From positions 2,790,001 to 2,854,000 of the forward strand of contig NZ_BKZW01000001.1 in NCBI RefSeq assembly GCF_008974265.1: DNA of 64,000 nt, written 5' to 3'. This document shows, piece by piece, positions 10,385-20,156 of this stretch. Position 1 is the stretch's first letter. Every line of letters begins with the position of its first letter. Source of the DNA: Dictyobacter vulcani. Its GTDB lineage: Bacteria; Chloroflexota; Ktedonobacteria; Ktedonobacterales; Ktedonobacteraceae. The translations under genes and the position numbers were made by a program. Under the pieces are notes generated by a model, which did no database searches, was not told where the DNA came from, and saw nothing but the letters and a program-made list of their open reading frames with translations.

Positions 10385-11500
10385 TTATCGCTCTTTATCG
10401 ATGCTATCCAGGGCTTCGGCAATGATGTCGGTGTGCTCTGGACGTCCCACACTCAGGCGTATGAAGTTGCTCAGGTATGGATGATTAAAGTAGCGAAGCA
10501 TCACGCCGCGTTGCTCGACGGCCTGTTTGATGCGCTCAATTCTGACTTCCTCGGTATCTACCTCGGTCAGAATAAAATTACCCTGCGAAGGTATCGGGCA
10601 GAAGTATGAGCGTTTCGCGAGCATCTTGAAGAGTCGCTCGCGCTCATCTGTCAGCAAGCGTACGTTATTCAGTGTATAATCCAGATTCTTCAATGTTTCG
10701 ATAGCAGCGATATGGCCAGCCATGTTCACTTCGAAGGGGCACTGTGCGCGTCGCATATACGAGACGATCCACTCTGGGAAGATTCCATAGCCAATGCGTA
10801 GACCGGCCAGGCCAGCCCACTTACTGAACGTGCGTAAGACGATCAGATTGCGGTGCTGAGGAACCAGGTGGGCCAGACCTTTGGGATTATCTGAAAACTC
10901 CGTGTAAGCCTCATCGACGATTACGATGCGTCCAGTATCCAGCAAGGCCAGAATGTCCTGCTCGCTCACAGGATTACCTGTGGGATTATTGGGGGAGCAT
11001 AACACAATCATCTTGGTCTCGGGAGTGAGAGCCTTATTGATTGCTTCGACATCGATTTCATAGTCTTCTGCTCGCGGCACTTCCAGTACATACGCGCCAC
11101 AAAATGTGGTGATAAATGTGTACAGAGAGAATGTCGGTGGACAACAAATGATGTTATCGCCAACGGAAAGGAAGATATGCCAGAGTAGATTGATCAGCTC
11201 ATTACTACCATGGCTGACCACAATATGGTGGCTATCGATGCCTGTATAATCGGACAGAGCCTTTTTTAAAGCCCGAGAGTCTGTATCGGGATAATTGTTA
11301 TATGTAAAGTGATTGCCCAGGGCGGCGACCACCTGTGGTGCGGGTCCATAAGGGCTTTCGTTTGCGTTCAGCTTGATCAGCTGATCGACTGGTATTCCTG
11401 TTCGTGCACTGAATGCTTCCTGAGACTCACCAGGTATATATTCAGCCAATCGGTCCAATTCTGGGCGCACGTGAACAGGACGAGGGGAATAAGTATACAT
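10385..11500 (-). CDS. hisC: histidinol-phosphate aminotransferase family (HisC)
   Basis: PLP-dependent class I/II aminotransferase of 371 residues. It normally converts imidazole-acetol phosphate to histidinol phosphate in histidine synthesis. Visible landmarks are LNANESPYGP near residue 44, SHGSNELI, LCSPNNPTGNP, VDEAYTEF, the PLP lysine in RTFSKWAGLAGLRIGYG, and a C-terminal arginine segment FIRLSVGRPEH. The start is 8 bases after the stop of the upstream membrane-protein gene, so the two are probably translationally coupled. No other his gene is in the window. An aromatic or other aminotransferase role cannot be excluded. Confidence 0.9.
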   Translation of the reverse strand: MYTYSPRPVHVRPELDRLAEYIPGESQEAFSARTGIPVDQLIKLNANESPYGPAPQVVAALGNHFTYNNYPDTDSRALKKALSDYTGIDSHHIVVSHGSNELINLLWHIFLSVGDNIICCPPTFSLYTFITTFCGAYVLEVPRAEDYEIDVEAINKALTPETKMIVLCSPNNPTGNPVSEQDILALLDTGRIVIVDEAYTEFSDNPKGLAHLVPQHRNLIVLRTFSKWAGLAGLRIGYGIFPEWIVSYMRRAQCPFEVNMAGHIAAIETLKNLDYTLNNVRLLTDERERLFKMLAKRSYFCPIPSQGNFILTEVDTEEVRIERIKQAVEQRGVMLRYFNHPYLSNFIRLSVGRPEHTDIIAEALDSIDKER

Positions 11501-11508
11501 GGTTTGTC

Positions 11509-12669
11509 CTATTTTTTAGAGTCGGCGTCCACAAAAATTTGTGCAGGTCGACGAATCAGCGTGCTGCGTGCAGCGGTATTGCCAGTAGAGTTATTATTAA
11601 AGAGCGAGCCACTATTGTTATTGCTACCGAACTGCTTGTTCTGCTGAGAGGTAGGCTGCCCTTGCGAGGCATTCGGGCTTTGCTCTGGTGTCTGCTGGAT
11701 CATATCTAAGCCACGACGTAATGTCATCATATCACGCATAAAGCAAGCGACAGCGGAGGCTGCCGAGCCTTTTTCCTTTGATGTTTCATAGCGACGGGCG
11801 GTAGCTTCGCCGGCCGATTGGGCCGCTTCCGCCATTGGGTCGGAGGTTTTAGCTGCGTAAGCATCCTGGAAGATGTCATCCCAGTTGCCCCAACGGCCAC
11901 GTAGCGGTTTCCAGCCTAACTGGCTATCGCTAATCGTCCGCCATTTTTCTTCCGTGAATTGAATCCAGTCTTCTAATAAACGGTTGAAAGCGGCTACTTG
12001 CTGGCGTAACTGCTCTTCCTCTTCCGAGGGCCGTTGTGAGAAGTTCTGTTGCAAGCCATCAGTACTCTGAGGACTTACAAATTCATTATTATATGTATTG
12101 TTGCCCGCAGGCTGATAATTCATAGCGGGCTGACCTGGAAATCCATTTGGAGAGAAATCGTGTGCTCCAGGAAAGAAGCCTGAGCCATTAAACGGCTGCA
12201 TGCCATCCTGCGGCATTTGTCCACCGGGCATACCGAGCATAGGTAGTTCCGTACCTGCAGGTAGCTCGCCAATCACATGGATGCCATTGGCGCCCAGCAA
12301 GGGACTCATAATGGTCGTCCCATCCTGTAACATAATACTATCACTCATACCTGAGTTGCCGCCAATCACAATCTCTTCGTGACCGACTGCATCCAGGATG
12401 CGCCAGGCCAGGTGTGGATGTTTCATCGACCACCAGACTCGGCGGCCAACAAAGACAGCAGCAAACGTGAAATTTACTACTAGCCAGACAATACCACGCA
12501 CCGCTAACCAGTTGACGAGCGCAATAACAAGGATGATATACCAGGGGTTATGCTGTCCCGCCTCCTCAATAAAAGTTAATACGGCTGCGACAGTGAGACT
12601 GGGATCGCGTAGTGGATTGATAAAATCCAGTATACGCCAATACCATTTCCTACCGGTCGTCTCTTCCAA
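11509..12669 (-). CDS. hypothetical membrane protein with Asn/Gln-rich tail
   Basis: 386 residues. Hydrophobic segments lie near residues 45-90 (YIILVIALVNWLAVRGIVWLVV and the next stretch). A Gly/Pro/Met-rich linker follows (about 140-215), then a helical domain with conserved-looking tryptophans (LEDWIQFTEEKWRTI, SQLGWKPLRGRWGNWDD). The tail is Gln/Asn/Ser-rich and ends RRPAQIFVDADSKK. It is transcribed with hisC, whose start lies just beyond its stop. No family recognised. Function unknown. Confidence 0.6.
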   Translation of the reverse strand: MEETTGRKWYWRILDFINPLRDPSLTVAAVLTFIEEAGQHNPWYIILVIALVNWLAVRGIVWLVVNFTFAAVFVGRRVWWSMKHPHLAWRILDAVGHEEIVIGGNSGMSDSIMLQDGTTIMSPLLGANGIHVIGELPAGTELPMLGMPGGQMPQDGMQPFNGSGFFPGAHDFSPNGFPGQPAMNYQPAGNNTYNNEFVSPQSTDGLQQNFSQRPSEEEEQLRQQVAAFNRLLEDWIQFTEEKWRTISDSQLGWKPLRGRWGNWDDIFQDAYAAKTSDPMAEAAQSAGEATARRYETSKEKGSAASAVACFMRDMMTLRRGLDMIQQTPEQSPNASQGQPTSQQNKQFGSNNNSGSLFNNNSTGNTAARSTLIRRPAQIFVDADSKK

Positions 12670-13455
12670 TTTGCGCTCCTCTCATAGTTCTAGGGTCAGA
12701 TAAAACACATATTTCTCTCTGCTTCTAGCAGGCCAATTCTAGCATGATGCTCTATACAACCGCAAAGTTTTACTCAATAGATAGTAGTTATGGGTTATAT
12801 CTCTGTAGTATCTAATTAAGAGATACCAGTAAATAATTATATACAATATAATTACTGTTGTGTAAGTATTCGATGTGTGGTGATAACAAGTCAACTAGAG
12901 CTCAGATCGCTCTCCATTAATCAAAACGAGTACTTTAAGTTCTCTTACTATAAGTGGGACTATTGTCTCATTGTGTCTTATTGAGAGTAACCGTGACGAG
13001 CAATTTTTTCGGTTAAGTGTACGTCTCTATTTATAAAGTGTAATCCAACGTAGCGGCAGTGCATGTTGCCGCTGCCAGGATTGCCGCTACATGCAACAAA
13101 AATGAGTCGAAAAATAGCTTTTGATACGTATCATGGATGAATACTCTCTCTGCTAGAGGTTAAGTAAATTCTGGCTATGAGTGCAAAGATAGAAAAGACT
13201 GCAGGTGTCGCCCCATATATTGCATAGCAGGCCGTCCTGAGCAGGAGTCTAGGCATTGCGCTTCATTGTATGGTAACATTACACGTGGGGACTTGCATAG
13301 CTCCGTTATGCATGATGAGGTTTGTTTGTAGGTCAAACTATGTCAGAGGTACAGAGCTCAAAGAGGTGTTGAATATTTGTCCTGAGCTTGATTTAACCAA
13401 TCATCCACGGTACCGAAGACAAGAACTGTAAGCACCTGTTAGAAAGGATATACCC
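12670..13455. other. long intergenic region upstream of otsA
   Basis: 786 bases between divergent genes. The left third is AT-rich and likely holds promoters. A short palindromic repeat lies at 13050-13097. An AGAAAGGA ribosome site at 13440-13447 serves otsA. No open frame over 60 codons and no riboswitch class was recognised. Confidence 0.5.
13050..13097. repeat. short palindromic repeat, variant of family A
   Basis: GTAGCGGCA and TGCCGCTAC pair across 23 bases, with a second GCGGCA/TGCCGC hairpin nested inside. The GCTGCC and CCGCTAC core is shared with the family A repeats found at eight other intergenic sites in this window. Confidence 0.5.
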
Positions 13456-15039
13456 ATGCCCACGCGGAAGACGACAAAGGCCCCTCCTCCGCAGCTCGTG
13501 CATGCCCAGCGTCTGATTATTGCCTCTAATCGAGGTCCAGTTGAATTTCAACTAAAGCAAGATAAGACGCTGAAAGCAAGGCGCGGTGCTGGCGGTATGG
13601 TGACGGCACTTATTGATGCCGGAAACCGTATGGAGGTTTCGTGGGTTGCAATGACCATGACCGATGGTGATCGCCTGGCAGTGAAAAAAGCCGAGGAAGA
13701 GAATAACGGCATTCTGCAATCACCTATCCCGGGTCAGAAAATGCACCTGCGCTATGTATCTGTTTCGAAGGATGCATATCGTAAACATTACGAAAAGATC
13801 AGTAACGAACTACTCTGGTTTCTGCAACACTATATGTATGATCCCACCCAGGAATCTGCCTCGGCGGCCCAATTACAGGATGCCTGGGAGAATGGATACA
13901 CAGTTGCCAATCAGGCGATCGCGGATGCGGTCTGTGCCGAGATTGAGAGCGAGGACACTGTGCCGGTGGTGATGTTGCAAGACTATCATCTTTATCTGGT
14001 ACCTCTGATGATTCGGCAGCGCCACCCAACCATTATCATGCAACAGTTTATCCATATTCCATGGCCCGATGTCCGTTGCTGGCACTTCTTGCCCAGCAAT
14101 ATCGCTCAGGCGATCTATAGTGGTCTGGTGGGTAACGACATTATTGGTTTTCAGACCGAGCGAGATGCCCGTAACTTCTTAGAAGGTGCGCGAACCCTGC
14201 TTGACGGGGCGGTTGTAGACTTTGAAGAAGGAGCTATCTGGTGGCAGGGTCATCGCACACAGACCAGGTCTTATCCCATTTCTATCTCTGTCTCTGAGGA
14301 GCGTCGTGTCGTCCACAGCGCCGCAGGACGACGGGCATCTGAAGAGATGAAGAAACTCCTCTGCGAATACACGATTATGCGTGTTGATCGTGTTGAGCCC
14401 ACAAAAAATATCATACGCGGTTTTCAAGCCTATGAAGAAGTACTTGAGAAGCATCCTGAACTCCATGGTAAAGTCACATTTCTTGCTTTTCTGGTGCCAT
14501 CGCGTCAGAGTCTTCCGATGTATCGCCGCTTCGATGGTGATCTGCGTGCATTAATTGAAGAGATTAATAGCAAATACGGGACCGACGACTGGACGCCCAT
14601 TCAGGCCTTCTTCGGCAATGATCGCGTGCGAGCGCTGGCCGCCATGCAATACTATGATGTTCTCCTCGTCAATCCAATCATCGATGGAATGAATCTGGTG
14701 GCAAAGGAAGGTCCAGCCGTTAACCAGACCGATGGAGTCATTGTGTTATCGCGTACCGCTGGAGCATTTCAGCAACTGGCTAAGGGTTCTATTCCCACCT
14801 CGCCAACCGATGTCTTTGAAACTGCCCAGGCTCTGTATACAGCATTGACGCTTACACCCGAAGAGCGCCGGCAGAAGTCTACCCTGGCTCGTCAGGCTGT
14901 GGAGCGCAGCGACCTGACCGTCTGGATGGCGCGACAGATTGATGATGTCAACGAACTATTAGAGCGTGCCCTTGCCAGTGCACCGGCGCCTCAAAGTGAT
15001 CCTCTTTCCGGCACACCCATCGCGGCCCATATGGCCTAG
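13456..15039 (+). CDS. otsA: trehalose-6-phosphate synthase (GT20)
   Basis: Transfers glucose from UDP- or GDP-glucose to glucose-6-phosphate to give trehalose-6-phosphate. 527 residues. Seen in order: RLIIASNRGPVEFQ near the N-terminus, GAGGMVTALIDA, QDYHLYLVPLMIRQ (donor-site histidine), FIHIPWPD, NDIIGFQTERDARNF, VDRVEPTKNIIRGF, and the C-terminal LVNPIIDGMNLVAKEGPAVN. These match the GT20 family. In place of the usual SDRLDxxKG, the donor site reads VDRVEPTKN, as in several relatives. The phosphatase otsB lies just downstream on the other strand, completing the two-step trehalose pathway. Confidence 0.95.
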   Translation: MPTRKTTKAPPPQLVHAQRLIIASNRGPVEFQLKQDKTLKARRGAGGMVTALIDAGNRMEVSWVAMTMTDGDRLAVKKAEEENNGILQSPIPGQKMHLRYVSVSKDAYRKHYEKISNELLWFLQHYMYDPTQESASAAQLQDAWENGYTVANQAIADAVCAEIESEDTVPVVMLQDYHLYLVPLMIRQRHPTIIMQQFIHIPWPDVRCWHFLPSNIAQAIYSGLVGNDIIGFQTERDARNFLEGARTLLDGAVVDFEEGAIWWQGHRTQTRSYPISISVSEERRVVHSAAGRRASEEMKKLLCEYTIMRVDRVEPTKNIIRGFQAYEEVLEKHPELHGKVTFLAFLVPSRQSLPMYRRFDGDLRALIEEINSKYGTDDWTPIQAFFGNDRVRALAAMQYYDVLLVNPIIDGMNLVAKEGPAVNQTDGVIVLSRTAGAFQQLAKGSIPTSPTDVFETAQALYTALTLTPEERRQKSTLARQAVERSDLTVWMARQIDDVNELLERALASAPAPQSDPLSGTPIAAHMA

Positions 15040-15096
15040 TGTGTGTCGTGAAAAGTAGCAGTGCTTGCTTGAACAGGATGTTATAGCGATGCAACT

Positions 15097-15122
15097 GTAG
15101 AGGTACCTGACGGTACCCCTAC
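15097..15122. terminator. hairpin between otsA and otsB
   Basis: GTAGAGGTACC and GGTACCCCTAC form an 11-base stem (one mismatch) with a 4-base loop between the converging genes. There is no strong T-run, so terminator function is likely but not certain. Confidence 0.5.
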
Positions 15123-15179
15123 GATTGCCTCCCTATTGATCGAGGACTATCCCCTGTGGATCAGTGCATCTCCACCAGG

Positions 15180-15989
15180 CTACACATTGGTTTTGCTAAT
15201 ACTGATGGTCATTTGCCCGAGAAGATCAATCATCTCCTCCACGCCCTGGACAATGGTATCTGCATGTTTAAGCACTGCCGGTGGTGTATCTTGATGTTGG
15301 ACAGCGATAGCATGAGCAGCGTAGCCATCCTGTCGCAGGCGTTCAATCTCCAGGATCCCATGCAGATCCGTGCGATCATCTCCCGCGAAGATAATTCCCT
15401 TTAAATTAAAATGTTCCACGAAGCGGCGTAATGCTTTGCCTTTATTAATGGTCAGTGGTGTCAGTATCTCAACTGCACGTTTCCCTTCGTCGATATGCAT
15501 ATGCAGCCTGGCAGCAGGCTCTTTCAGCGTGTCCAGAATCAGCTGACGAGCCGCTTCAGGATCCTCAGTGAGACGATAGTGGAGCGTGCCGCCAATATTC
15601 TTGCGCTGGACAACCAGGCCGGGGAGTTGAGGAACCAATTCTTTCTCGGCCAGATCCATCAATTCCTTGCCAGGCTCTACATAAGGTTCCGCCTCCGGCA
15701 GCAACTGGATTGGATGAGTGCTCGGCAAACCATCACACCATTCAAGGCCATGGGTTCCGATGTAGGTTAAACCTTCAATGCTCACAATGCGTGCCACATC
15801 CGCGATGGCGCGTCCCGTCAGGACACCTACATGCGCAAATTTGCTGGCTGCGGCTAAATGTTCGGCTGCGCCAGGATAGAGTACAGCTTCATCGGGTGTG
15901 GGAGCGATCGAACTTAACGTACCATCTATATCAAATACCAGGCCCAGGGGATGTTGGGTTAAGACAGTTGCGATATCCTTTGATACCAT
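15180..15989 (-). CDS. otsB: trehalose-6-phosphate phosphatase (HAD)
   Basis: Removes phosphate from trehalose-6-phosphate. 269 residues. HAD motif I is FDIDGTLSSIAPTP with the Asp nucleophile and general acid. Motif II lies in VGVLTGRAIADV, the lysine of motif III in NKGKALRRFVEHF, and motif IV is GDDRTDLHG. The cap region lies between residues 100 and 180. The length and motifs are those of the OtsB family. It converges with otsA, so the pair is not one operon, but it belongs to the same pathway. Confidence 0.94.
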   Translation of the reverse strand: MVSKDIATVLTQHPLGLVFDIDGTLSSIAPTPDEAVLYPGAAEHLAAASKFAHVGVLTGRAIADVARIVSIEGLTYIGTHGLEWCDGLPSTHPIQLLPEAEPYVEPGKELMDLAEKELVPQLPGLVVQRKNIGGTLHYRLTEDPEAARQLILDTLKEPAARLHMHIDEGKRAVEILTPLTINKGKALRRFVEHFNLKGIIFAGDDRTDLHGILEIERLRQDGYAAHAIAVQHQDTPPAVLKHADTIVQGVEEMIDLLGQMTISISKTNV

Positions 15990-16107
15990 ATGCTACTTCT
16001 CCATATTCTATGGCTGATGATAAACCTTTAATTATTGTCGTCATTTGCCCTTACTATGTATGATCGGGCTAAAGTTTGTCAATGGAGCTTGATGGCTAAG
16101 TCGCTCC

Positions 16108-16180
16108 TAAAAAAAGCTGCCAGAAGGGTGGTGACAAAAAAGCTGCCAGAAGGATAGTGACAGTTCCCTCTGGCTGCTTT
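16108..16180. terminator. duplicated half-stem and terminator after debranching-enzyme gene
   Basis: The 26-base stretch AAAAAAGCTGCCAGAAGG(G/A)T... occurs twice in tandem (16108-16134 and 16135-16160). The second copy pairs with TCTGGCTGCTTTT at 16168-16180 (one mismatch). This gives a stem with A and T runs on the outside, just after the stop codon at 16209. The duplication gives two alternative left arms. Confidence 0.6.
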
Positions 16181-16208
16181 TCTGTTTTGGATGCGATCAG
16201 GTTGAGAT

Positions 16209-18383
16209 CTAATAGAGGATGCGCACATCCATTTCATTGTTGCGTCCAATCGAGACATTGGTATGATTGTCCTGGCGGGTGAAATGCAGGTGAACGCGTT
16301 GTGAGCCCACATAGAGGCCATTGATCTCCAGGTTTCCCAACCATTCAGGGAGGGTTGGCTGATGGAGTGTCAGGCGCTGCTCAGCCGCATTGGGATGGAG
16401 CCCCAGCAGGGATAAGAGCAATGCGACCGGTGCACCAGCGGCCCAGGCCTGCGGTGAACAGGAGACTGGATAGCGCGTGGGACCATAGCCTTCGCGGCGT
16501 TCAAAGCCACAGTAGAGCTCAGGCAGGCGGGCATCGGCAAAATGATCGCTGGCGTCAAACAGACTTTTGAGCAATTGACCAGCCTCTTCTTTGCCGCCAT
16601 AGAGCGAGAAGCCAGTGCCGATCAAGGCCGTATCATGTGGCCAGACAGAGCCATTATGATAACTCAAAGGATTATAGCGAGCGGCCTCAGTGGAAAGGGT
16701 ACGAATGCCCCAGCCACTAAACATATCCTTGCGCATCAGGCGCTCAATCACCAGTCGCGCTTTATCATCCGGCAGAATACCGGTCCAGAGACACTGTCCT
16801 GCATTGGAACTGACCACATCACACGGCTCTTTATGTTCAGCCAGAGCCATATACAGGGTCTGTTCCTTATCCCACCAGAAGTGCTGTAAGAAATTCTCCT
16901 GAATAACTTCCGCTTTCTCATTCCAGCGCTGATACTGTACCTGATTGCCAGTCTTGCGTGCCAGATAGCCGGCGGCGCGATACGCGGCATACGCATAGCC
17001 CTGAATCTCACTCAGAGCCAGCGGGGTCCGTGAAATGCGGCCATCGCTATGTGACATACTATCCCAGGCATCCTTCCAGCCCTGATTACCCAGTCCGGTT
17101 TTCTCGCCACGTTGATACTCCAGAAACGAATCCCCATCCCGATCCCCATATGTACTCATCCATTTGGTGGCCGCCTCAATATGCGACCAATGCTGTTCAA
17201 GAAAAGCTTCATCATTTGTCCAGCGCATATAGGCTTCAAACAAAATCAAAAAGAGAGGAGTTGCATCAGCTGTCCCATAATAAGGAATATAAGGAATTTC
17301 ACGCAGGGCCGCCATTTCACCTTTACGGAACTCATGCAGGATCTTGCCCGGCTCTTCATCGGTGAACGAATCAACCTTTTTGCCCTGGTAAGCAGCCAGG
17401 AAAGCCAGGGTGCCGCGTGCCACCTGAGGATAGAGCGGGAGAAACTCCATGGCCGCAATCAGGCCATCACGACCAAAAGGGCAATTAAACCAGGGAATAC
17501 CAGCATAGGGATAATAACCATAGGGAGTCATGGTGCTTAACATCATGAGATCTTGCGTGCTGCGCTCCAGCAAACGATTAAAAAATGGATTATCCGTGAC
17601 CACCGTTGGCTGGTCAGTCTCGCGCCAGAGCGTGGCCGCCTGACCGGTCTTTAAGACCTCGGAACTGGACTCATCCATGTGGATCAGTACAGTGATTTCG
17701 ACGGGAACGCCACGCTGGAGATGCAACTCCCAATCCATCTGATCGGATTGCACCGAGGCGGGTGCTGGAGTCGCCTGGAAGGTGGTCCAGCGCTTAACGT
17801 CATCGAGTCCCTGGTAGCCAAGTGTCAGGCCACCGGGATTGAGCACTGCCGGCAACTGGGTACCGCGCTGCTCGCGGACCGTGCCACGCACCTCAAACAT
17901 ATCACTATAATCTGCGCCCACACGCAAACTCAACGTTAATGGCAGATCCACTGTATGGAAACTTGTCACTGTAAAAGTTTGTTTGAGGTAATCCTGTTCC
18001 AACGTCATAAAACGATCGATATGAACAATGCCCTGCTCAAGTAATGTATCGGATGTCAATTGCAGTGGCATATTCGTAAGATCAATGTGACAGGCATCAC
18101 TCATTTGCGATGTTTGATGAGAGAGGGCCACCATTTTTTTGCCCTCTAAAAACAGATTACTGGTGCGCAGAAAACGCGTACCGTGGCGGAATAGTCCCAT
18201 TTCTTGCCGTGACGAAAGGAGATCTCCACATATATCTAACAGCAAAAAGCTATCACCACATTTGAGCGTAATCGAAGTCGCATTAACCTGTTCTTTTTCT
18301 TCAATGAGTTTAATAGCCTCGGATTTGACCTGCTGGTTTTCCTGAGTAGTTGGCAGTGCCATATGCATTTTGTCATCTATCAC
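16209..18383 (-). CDS. glycogen debranching-type amylo-alpha-1,6-glucosidase
   Basis: 724 residues. The GTG at 18383 is taken as start because AGGAAG lies nine bases upstream. An N-terminal beta-rich domain (about residues 35-270, GDSFLLLDICGDL) matches the glycogen-debranching N-terminal family. It is followed by an alpha/alpha-toroid catalytic domain: YYPYAGIPWFNCPFGRDG, DSFLEYQ, GWKDAWDSMSHSDG, SYHNGSVWPHDTALIG and PVSCSPQAWAAGAP. Such proteins hydrolyse alpha-1,6 branches of glycogen or related alpha-glucans, but relatives vary in substrate. Position beside otsA/otsB fits storage-glucan and trehalose metabolism. Expression may be affected by the hairpin at 18422-18442 in its leader. Confidence 0.82.
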   Translation of the reverse strand: MIDDKMHMALPTTQENQQVKSEAIKLIEEKEQVNATSITLKCGDSFLLLDICGDLLSSRQEMGLFRHGTRFLRTSNLFLEGKKMVALSHQTSQMSDACHIDLTNMPLQLTSDTLLEQGIVHIDRFMTLEQDYLKQTFTVTSFHTVDLPLTLSLRVGADYSDMFEVRGTVREQRGTQLPAVLNPGGLTLGYQGLDDVKRWTTFQATPAPASVQSDQMDWELHLQRGVPVEITVLIHMDESSSEVLKTGQAATLWRETDQPTVVTDNPFFNRLLERSTQDLMMLSTMTPYGYYPYAGIPWFNCPFGRDGLIAAMEFLPLYPQVARGTLAFLAAYQGKKVDSFTDEEPGKILHEFRKGEMAALREIPYIPYYGTADATPLFLILFEAYMRWTNDEAFLEQHWSHIEAATKWMSTYGDRDGDSFLEYQRGEKTGLGNQGWKDAWDSMSHSDGRISRTPLALSEIQGYAYAAYRAAGYLARKTGNQVQYQRWNEKAEVIQENFLQHFWWDKEQTLYMALAEHKEPCDVVSSNAGQCLWTGILPDDKARLVIERLMRKDMFSGWGIRTLSTEAARYNPLSYHNGSVWPHDTALIGTGFSLYGGKEEAGQLLKSLFDASDHFADARLPELYCGFERREGYGPTRYPVSCSPQAWAAGAPVALLLSLLGLHPNAAEQRLTLHQPTLPEWLGNLEINGLYVGSQRVHLHFTRQDNHTNVSIGRNNEMDVRILY

Positions 18384-18421
18384 GATAGTTTCTTCCTACC
18401 TATTTTAATAAAAAACCAAAT

Positions 18422-18442
18422 ACCCACGTATAGAGCGTGGGT
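18422..18442 (-). terminator. hairpin in the leader of the debranching-enzyme gene
   Basis: ACCCACG and CGTGGGT form a perfect 7-base stem. Read on the minus strand it is followed by GGTTTTTTATT, so it looks like a terminator 40-60 bases before the GTG start. It could end a transcript from further upstream or act as an attenuator. Confidence 0.45.
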
Positions 18443-18957
18443 GAAATGTAATTATGGGTAACAGTGGCACGTTGGCTTGTTATATTGGAAGATGAACCAC
18501 AATGAGGGATGCGACCAAAGGAGATGTAGCATATCCATAAAAAGTGTAGGATGCGCATACATCTTGGGGCGTCTTTGCCTCCCTGATACGGTCATAAATA
18601 TCAACCGTTTGTGGGTGTACTTCTACCTCGATGTTTCAGTACCCTTTGCTATTTATCGTACCTCATACTACCTATAACTATACATCAGGAAAGGAATCTT
18701 GCCCTGAATATATTAGGACATTTATCCTTTTTGTGTAGTACATTCGTCTATCAATGAAAATGACTAATAGTGATATGCATTGAAACACACTGGTTAATTG
18801 ATAGAAAACAATGTGTACATATAAAGTAGATACGTAGTAAAAAAAAAAACGGTTATGGTCTGGTAGAAAAGATTGGAGCTATGCCGGAGGATTTATGGAT
18901 GCCTGTTAATTTGATCGAATCCTGCTCGGGACAGGATTCGATCAAGAATATCAATGC
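18443..18957. other. intergenic region without recognised genes
   Basis: About 515 bases. It includes an A10 run at 18839-18850 and an inverted repeat GATCGAATCCTG / CAGGATTCGATC at about 18913-18942. The latter is a likely terminator hairpin after the aldo/keto reductase. No known riboswitch pattern could be matched. Confidence 0.45.
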
Positions 18958-19947
18958 TTACCAGCGGGAATGGACCTGTGCGCGAATGCGGGTCGTATAG
19001 AGTTCTTGAATACGGCGCATGGTATCATTGCTGAGCGGTGGCAGTTGCGAGGCTGCTGTATTATCAACCGCCTGAGCCGGATTTTTCGCACCAGGAATAA
19101 TCGTCGAGACTTCAGGGAACATCAAAATCCAGCGCAGCGCGAACTGAGCCAGGGTTGTACCCTCCGGGACCAGAGCGCGTAACTCTTCCACGGCCTGCAA
19201 ACCGGTCTCATAATCCACACCAGAGAATGTCTCACCCTGATCGAACGATTCACCATGGCGATTGAAATTGCGATGATCCTGAGCATCAAACTTTGTATCA
19301 GCCTTGAATTTGCCGGTCAGCAGACCGCTGGCTAGAGGAACACGCACAATAATGCCAACATTACGCTCACGAGCGGCGGCGAAAAACTCTTCAGCGGGCT
19401 TGAGGCGGAACATATTAAAGATGATCTGAACGGTCTTAACCTCAGGATACTCGATGGCCTTCAGAGCTTCCTCAACCTTCTCCACACTGACACCATAGTT
19501 ACGTATTTTGCCCTGCTGAACCAGCGTATCCAGATGTCCAAAGACTTCGGGCATCGAATAGACCTCAGTCGGTGGGCAGTGCAACTGGAGAAGATCCAGG
19601 GACTCAACATCCAGATTTTTCAAGCTACGCTCAACAAACGCGGTTAAATTCTGCGCATTATTATAGCCTGAAGCGACATGCGGATTAAGTCGACGGCCAG
19701 CCTTGGTGGCAATAAAGATCGGCTCACTGCGCTCCTTGCGCACCTGTCCTACCAGACGCTCTGAATGTCCGTCGCCATAGACATCAGCAGTATCAATGAA
19801 ATTTACGCCTTCATCAATCGCTTTATGTAAAGCCGCCAGGGCTTCTGTATCATCTGTTTTGCCCCAGGCATCGCCACCGATGCCCCAGGAACCAAAGCCA
19901 ATCTCAGAGGGCTTCCAGCCAGTACGTCCAAGTGTCCGATACTGCAT
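18958..19947 (-). CDS. aldo/keto reductase
   Basis: NAD(P)H-dependent oxidoreductase of 329 residues. The ATG at 19947 is used because AAAGGA lies ten bases upstream and MQYRTLGRTG is the usual family N-terminus. An in-frame start at 20094 would add 49 unlikely residues. Catalytic residues are the Asp in FIDTADVYGDGHSE, the Tyr in the same segment, the Lys in FIATKAG and the His in LDLLQLHCPP. The C-terminal cofactor segment STIIPGAKNPAQAVDN is present. Substrate cannot be predicted. It faces away from the ECF sigma operon that starts at 20157. Confidence 0.92.
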   Translation of the reverse strand: MQYRTLGRTGWKPSEIGFGSWGIGGDAWGKTDDTEALAALHKAIDEGVNFIDTADVYGDGHSERLVGQVRKERSEPIFIATKAGRRLNPHVASGYNNAQNLTAFVERSLKNLDVESLDLLQLHCPPTEVYSMPEVFGHLDTLVQQGKIRNYGVSVEKVEEALKAIEYPEVKTVQIIFNMFRLKPAEEFFAAARERNVGIIVRVPLASGLLTGKFKADTKFDAQDHRNFNRHGESFDQGETFSGVDYETGLQAVEELRALVPEGTTLAQFALRWILMFPEVSTIIPGAKNPAQAVDNTAASQLPPLSNDTMRRIQELYTTRIRAQVHSRW

Positions 19948-20156
19948 ACCTGCATATCCTTTCTCAAATGACGAACCACATATGTTGGTTCCTCTATAGC
20001 TTATCCCAATTAACATGGGCTTGTAAAATAAGCGCTGGCGGGCGAACAGGCGTCCACATGGTGGCAAAAGTTGAATGTAGCTGCGATGTAACATTTCTTG
20101 AGGTCATGCGACGAAGAGGATGAGATCTCAATATCAGGGAATTGCAGAGGACGCAG

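Noticed and set aside
18480-18660. Possible riboswitch in the intergenic region before the debranching enzyme gene
   Set aside because: GGCGTCTTTGCCTCC looked like part of a c-di-GMP riboswitch, but the required order of conserved segments is missing on both strands.
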